Assembly (NCBI GenBank): GCA_050251815.1
Contig: JBFWMB010000015.1
Span: 1-64,000 of the forward strand
From: GWE2-40-63 sp050251815
GTDB lineage: Bacteria > Bacteroidota > Bacteroidia > Bacteroidales > SZUA-534
Length of the DNA stretch: 64,000 bases
Reading direction: 5' to 3'
The notes beneath the pieces were generated by a model, which was given only the letters and a program-made list of their open reading frames with translations, had not been told where the DNA came from and made no database searches. Below are positions 60,121-64,000 of this stretch, one piece after another. The position numbers were made by a program, and so were the translations under genes. Within the stretch, counting starts at the first letter, position 1. Each line of letters begins with the position of its first letter.

Positions 60121-61779
60121 ATGAAGATAGCGCTTTCACAGCTTAATTATCATGTAGGAAACTTTACCTCCAATACCGATAAAATAATTGCGTCCATAAA
60201 ACAAGCCGAAGCTGCCAGGGCCGATTTGGTTGTTTTTTCGGAACTAAGTGTCTGCGGTTACACCCCACACGACTTGCTGGAACAACACGATTTTTTACTG
60301 AAATGCAACGAAAGCCTTTTGCAAATTGCAAGCAAGTGTACAAAAGTGGCTGCAATTGTCGGAGCACCTACTCTGAACCCGGAACCCAAAGGAAAAAAAC
60401 TGTTTAACTCAGCCATTCTGTTAGCCGACGGTAAAATTCAACGGGTAGTTAACAAAAGTCTGCTGCCTACTTACGATATTTTTGACGAATACCGTTATTT
60501 TGAGCCGGGTCAGAATCACGAACTACTGCTTTTTAAGGGTACACGCATTGCCCTTACCATTTGCGAAGATTTATGGGACAAACAACCTTCAGCTTACGTT
60601 AGTGCCAAAGGGGCTTTGTATAAAAAATCGCCCATGAGCGAACTCAACAAATTAAAACCCGATATAATCATCAACATAGCGGCCTCTCCTTTTTCATATA
60701 ACCAGGGCGAAATCCGCACCCGGGTTTTGGTTGAGAACGCGCAAAAATACAATTTACCCATTGTTTATGTTAATCAGGTTGGGGCGCAAACCGAATTGAT
60801 TTTCGATGGTGATTCCATGGTACTGGATGCTCAGGGAAACATAGTAAAACGAATGATCCGATTCCAGGAAGATTTTGTGTTGATTGATACGAATAATTTT
60901 AAGAAGAACAATTACCCCACATCGGGAACTCGCCCGGCTGATTACATCGCCGACATTCATGATGCCCTGGTACTGGGATTGCGCGATTATTTCTCTAAAA
61001 TGAATTTTACCAAAGCCACCTTAGGCCTAAGTGGTGGCATTGATTCGGCGGTAACACTTGCTTTGGCTGCCGAGGCTTTGGGGGCTGAAAACCTGCATGT
61101 ATTGCTAATGCCCTCAAAATATTCGTCGGACCACTCCATAAAAGATGCGATTGATTTGGCCGAAACCCTGGGGGTAAAATACCATACCATTCCCATTCAG
61201 GAAACCATGGATGCCATGGAAAACGGACTTGCCGAACTTTTTACCGGCTACAGCGCCGATGTTACCGAAGAAAACCTTCAGGCCCGGATTCGCGGAACAC
61301 TGGTAATGGCACTATCAAATAAAATGGGTCACATACTATTAAATACCAGCAATAAAAGTGAAGCAGCAGTTGGTTACGGAACGCTTTACGGCGACATGAA
61401 TGGCGGACTCTCGGTTTTGGGCGATGTGTATAAAACCGATGTTTTTAAACTGGCCCGCTACATTAACCGAAACAGCGAAATAATTCCCGAAAACAGCATT
61501 GTAAAACCTCCGTCGGCTGAATTGCGTCCCGACCAAAAAGATTCTGATTCCCTGCCTGAATACCCTTTGCTTGATGCCATTTTATTTCAATACATTGAAC
61601 AAAAACTCAGCGCATCAGAAATTATTGCTCAGGGTTTTGACGCCGAAGTGGTAAAAAAAGTATTGCAACTGGTTAACCGGAACGAATACAAGCGTTTTCA
61701 GGCTCCACCCATTTTGCGGGTGTCGTCAAAAGCTTTTGGTTTTGGCCGGCGAATGCCTTTGGTAGCCAAATACGAATAA
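60121..61779 (+). CDS. nadE: Glutamine-dependent NAD+ synthetase
   Basis: The last step of NAD synthesis, amidating nicotinate adenine dinucleotide. The 552 residues contain a nitrilase-type glutaminase domain (about 1-265) with the Glu41-Lys-Cys triad in VFSELSVCGY, NKSLLPTYD and LTICEDLWD. The synthetase domain (about 270-552) has the ATP loop LGLSGGIDSAVT near 300-311 and NTSNKSEAAVGYGTLYGD. It therefore can use glutamine directly. It is a single gene, convergent with the M20 gene. Confidence 0.96.
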   Translation: MKIALSQLNYHVGNFTSNTDKIIASIKQAEAARADLVVFSELSVCGYTPHDLLEQHDFLLKCNESLLQIASKCTKVAAIVGAPTLNPEPKGKKLFNSAILLADGKIQRVVNKSLLPTYDIFDEYRYFEPGQNHELLLFKGTRIALTICEDLWDKQPSAYVSAKGALYKKSPMSELNKLKPDIIINIAASPFSYNQGEIRTRVLVENAQKYNLPIVYVNQVGAQTELIFDGDSMVLDAQGNIVKRMIRFQEDFVLIDTNNFKKNNYPTSGTRPADYIADIHDALVLGLRDYFSKMNFTKATLGLSGGIDSAVTLALAAEALGAENLHVLLMPSKYSSDHSIKDAIDLAETLGVKYHTIPIQETMDAMENGLAELFTGYSADVTEENLQARIRGTLVMALSNKMGHILLNTSNKSEAAVGYGTLYGDMNGGLSVLGDVYKTDVFKLARYINRNSEIIPENSIVKPPSAELRPDQKDSDSLPEYPLLDAILFQYIEQKLSASEIIAQGFDAEVVKKVLQLVNRNEYKRFQAPPILRVSSKAFGFGRRMPLVAKYE

Positions 61780-61795
61780 AAAAGTCGCTTATTTC

Positions 61796-62986
61796 CTATT
61801 TTTCCAAAGCCTTAATTGCCAAAAAGCTCATTAACTGCATGCCGGTTTCTATGGCTTTTTCGTTGGGATTAAAATTAGGCGTATGCAACCCGCCTGAAAT
61901 GGTTCCATCGGTATGACCAACTCCCAGGCGATAAAAACAAGCCGGATATTTTTGTGCATACCATCCAAAATCTTCGGCGGTCATGCGGATATCCAAATCG
62001 TGTACTTTTTCTTCTCCCAAAAGCTCGCGGGCTTCGCTTTGCATGGCTACGGTTAATTCCGGATTGTTGTAAACCGAAGGAAAACCCACCTGAATATCCA
62101 CCTCGCAGCTTCCGCCCATTCCCTGAGCCACAGACTCAGTAATCTGCCTGATCTTTTCATGAGCTTTATACCTCCAATCCTCATCCATGGTTCGAAAAGT
62201 CCCCTCCAGACGTACGGTTTCGGGGATAATATTCATGGCACTTTTACAAACAATGTTTCCGATGGAAAGCACTGCCGGAACCTGTGTGGGAATAAAACGG
62301 CTCACTACCTGCTGCAAAGAAACCACGGTTTGCGAAGCCATTAAAACGGTATCAACCGTATTATGGGGCAAGGCAGCATGACCACCTTTGCCCTTAAGTG
62401 TTATATACAATTCATCGGCCGAAGCCATATACTGCCCGGGTTTAAACCCCACCTCACCGGCCGGTAATTCAGGATAAACATGCTGACCGATTATTAATTC
62501 CGGAATATATTTATCAAACAAGCCATCTTCCATCATCAGCTTGGCCCCTCCGGGGAGCTTTTCTTCAGCCGGTTGAAAAACCAGGAGAATGGTTCCGCTG
62601 AAGTCTGATTTGAGTTGATTTAAAATCTTAGCAGTTCCCAACAAACAAGAAGTATGTAAATCGTGTCCGCAGGCATGCATAACACCAGGATTTTGCGATT
62701 TAAACGGAAAATTGTTCTCCTCTTTAATAGGAAGCGCATCCATATCGGCCCGCAAGGCAATGGTTTTGCCTGCTCCTTTTCCTCCTCTTATAACAGCCAA
62801 CAAACCAGTTTGGGCAATTCCCGTTTTATGCTCAATTCCCATTTCGGTAAGCTGCTGACTTACAAGAGCAGCCGTTTGATGTTCATGAAACGACAATTCC
62901 GGATGGGCATGCAGTTTTCGGCGGATGGCAACGAATTCTTCGGCGTAAGTATTTGCTAAGTTCTGAATCTGTTCTTTTACATTCAT
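61796..62986 (-). CDS. M20 family amidohydrolase (N-acyl-amino acid deacylase type)
   Basis: Zinc-dependent hydrolase of the M20D subfamily. The 396 residues show RRKLHAHPELSFHEHQTAAL near 22-41, the metal site MHACGHDLHTSCLLG near 103-117, the catalytic AEEKLPGGAKLM near 139-150 and the C-terminal GGLHTPNFNPNE. Relatives release amino acids from N-acyl or hippurate-like substrates; the precise substrate is not known. It lies 9 bp after the BamA-like gene and may share its transcript. Confidence 0.9.
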   Translation of the reverse strand: MNVKEQIQNLANTYAEEFVAIRRKLHAHPELSFHEHQTAALVSQQLTEMGIEHKTGIAQTGLLAVIRGGKGAGKTIALRADMDALPIKEENNFPFKSQNPGVMHACGHDLHTSCLLGTAKILNQLKSDFSGTILLVFQPAEEKLPGGAKLMMEDGLFDKYIPELIIGQHVYPELPAGEVGFKPGQYMASADELYITLKGKGGHAALPHNTVDTVLMASQTVVSLQQVVSRFIPTQVPAVLSIGNIVCKSAMNIIPETVRLEGTFRTMDEDWRYKAHEKIRQITESVAQGMGGSCEVDIQVGFPSVYNNPELTVAMQSEARELLGEEKVHDLDIRMTAEDFGWYAQKYPACFYRLGVGHTDGTISGGLHTPNFNPNEKAIETGMQLMSFLAIKALEK

Positions 62987-62995
62987 AGCAGTTAA

Positions 62996-64000
62996 TTAAA
63001 AATCGGTACACAAAGATAAGTAAAACACCCGAGGAAGCACACGTCCGCCATCAATTCCCCAGGCCCAATCGGTACGCACATAGTAACCCAAAAAGCGTGA
63101 ACGCAGCCCAAAACCCACTCCGGCAACCAACGGTGAGTGTTTGCGATCGATAACCACACGCACCGGATACTGTACAATTTCTTCATAATCATAAGCATTG
63201 TAAGCATTTGCCGGATTGAACCCATTCCAGGCGGAACCCACATCGGAAAAACCCACAAGCATAAAATTATTCAGAAAATCGTTGCTGATAGGCCGGTTAA
63301 ATAAGAAACGCAACAAGGGCCAGCGCAACTCAAAATTGGCAACAGCAAAACTGTTTCCGTTGCGTACATTTTGCACAAAGCCCCGCATGTTTGTGGCTAC
63401 CGCCTGATACGCCCAGTTTTTTTCCTGATTAATGGGCGTGCTGTTATCAAAAGTTGGGGTTTTGTTCGAAAAATTCATCCAGTTATCTACGCTTCCCAAA
63501 TAATAAATCAGGAGCGAATTACCAAAGGAAGTACTGTAAGCCAGTCGGCTCGCAAAAATAGCTCCCCGGTATATGGGCAGGTAATTTCGAACATCGGCTC
63601 CTAGTACAAAAAGATGTGTGTTTGCTTCGGCTCCCAATTGATTGTAATATTCACCAAAAAGCTTTAAACGGGTACCGTCGTATAGGTTTAAGCCCAAACT
63701 TCGGGTATTGTCAAGAATGTATTCACCCTTAAATCCTCCCCAGAATTTGTGTTCGTGGGGTTTGTAAAGACTCAGGTTATCAAGACTCTTATATACTTTT
63801 TGATCTACCCGGGTGGTAAGTGTAGTGCGAAAAGCATGAATCTGAGAAAGCGGATATTTGTACACCGCAAAAAACTCGTTGGTAAATATTTTTGCATATT
63901 CTGTTTCAGTAAAGCTTTCAAAAACCTGCCGGTGATAAATGTACTGCTTATCGAGCCGGTATTTTAAATGCTCCAGGCTAACCAGGTATTCGTTCGATTC
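62996..64000 (-). CDS. BamA/TamA-like outer-membrane protein, C-terminal part (cut by window edge)
   Basis: The frame is open from the stop at 62996 to the right edge without interruption, so the gene begins outside the window. The visible part (335 codons) is the beta-barrel of an Omp85 surface antigen: repeating strands (GLNLYDGTRLKLFGEYYNQL, FVLGADVRNYLPIYRGAIFA), GFSDVGSAWNG and the C-terminal PRVFYLSLCTDF ending in a Phe, as the assembly machinery needs. Whether it is BamA itself or an accessory Omp85 cannot be told without the POTRA region. Confidence 0.75.
   Translation of the reverse strand, partial: ESNEYLVSLEHLKYRLDKQYIYHRQVFESFTETEYAKIFTNEFFAVYKYPLSQIHAFRTTLTTRVDQKVYKSLDNLSLYKPHEHKFWGGFKGEYILDNTRSLGLNLYDGTRLKLFGEYYNQLGAEANTHLFVLGADVRNYLPIYRGAIFASRLAYSTSFGNSLLIYYLGSVDNWMNFSNKTPTFDNSTPINQEKNWAYQAVATNMRGFVQNVRNGNSFAVANFELRWPLLRFLFNRPISNDFLNNFMLVGFSDVGSAWNGFNPANAYNAYDYEEIVQYPVRVVIDRKHSPLVAGVGFGLRSRFLGYYVRTDWAWGIDGGRVLPRVFYLSLCTDF

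Overview
The window is a stretch of ordinary chromosome from a Bacteroidota bacterium, most likely from the Bacteroidales/Marinilabiliales side of the phylum; this placement is inference from gene content. The support is the gliding genes gldF, gldG and gldB, several protein families typical of the phylum (DUF4783-like, TPR-PD40, PorT-like barrels, BlaR1-type M56 peptidase with BlaI), a PPi-dependent phosphofructokinase, short lipoprotein signals, weak Shine-Dalgarno sequences and several promoter boxes of the TAnnTTTG type. There are no rRNA or tRNA genes, no CRISPR array, no phage and no intact transposon. About 53 protein genes are called, one of them cut by the right edge (BamA-like) and one a pseudogene remnant.

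Layout. 0-5.7 kb: pfp (leftward), then a 5'-nucleotidase lipoprotein and a membrane-anchored MutS-like ATPase. 5.7-9.3 kb: a BlaR1/BlaI sensor-repressor pair with a phased operator array, a decayed copy of the MutS-like 3' end, and an exported protein of unknown function. 9.5-13.6 kb: a zinc-type ABC importer (znuA-, znuC- and znuB-like) and lpdA. 13.8-20.4 kb: small lipoprotein and hypothetical genes, a FAH-family enzyme with a DnaQ-type exonuclease, and two tandem TPR-PD40 paralogues resembling PorE without its OmpA domain. 20.6-25.3 kb: a leftward gldF-gldG-DUF4340-like-dnaN operon. 25.4-33.3 kb: a TPR-SpoIIE phosphatase, tex, a PspC peptide and gcvP. 33.6-38.1 kb: a GC-richer block with a membrane protein overlapping a PLD-type nuclease gene, a degenerate 22-bp tandem array, rlpA, and a coupled DUF4783-like/nadC/BrkB run. 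38.3-45.0 kb: rlmH overlapping a 1224-residue NtrY-like kinase, then mutS2. 45.1-49.1 kb: an exported unknown protein, an MBL hydrolase, mscL and a perR-dps-peroxiredoxin stress run. 49.4-56.3 kb: an orphan chemoreceptor, then a six-gene cluster (VOC, DUF1697, VOC, double SRPBCC, DUF4287, DoxX) divergent from a GlxA-type regulator. 56.4-64 kb: a PKD lipoprotein, 5-formyl-THF cyclo-ligase, gldB, a PorT-like barrel, nadE, an M20 amidohydrolase and a partial BamA-like outer-membrane protein.

The most unusual non-coding structure is the array at 34935-35106: eight degenerate units, the last five steps exactly 22 bp, with cores close to the palindrome TGCGCA. It fills the gap between two convergent genes and resembles iterons or tandem hairpins. 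The next is the pair of direct repeats (5581-5650 and 8378-8447, 55 of 70 positions identical by hand count) that flank the BlaR/BlaI module and show that a second MutS-like gene end once lay there.
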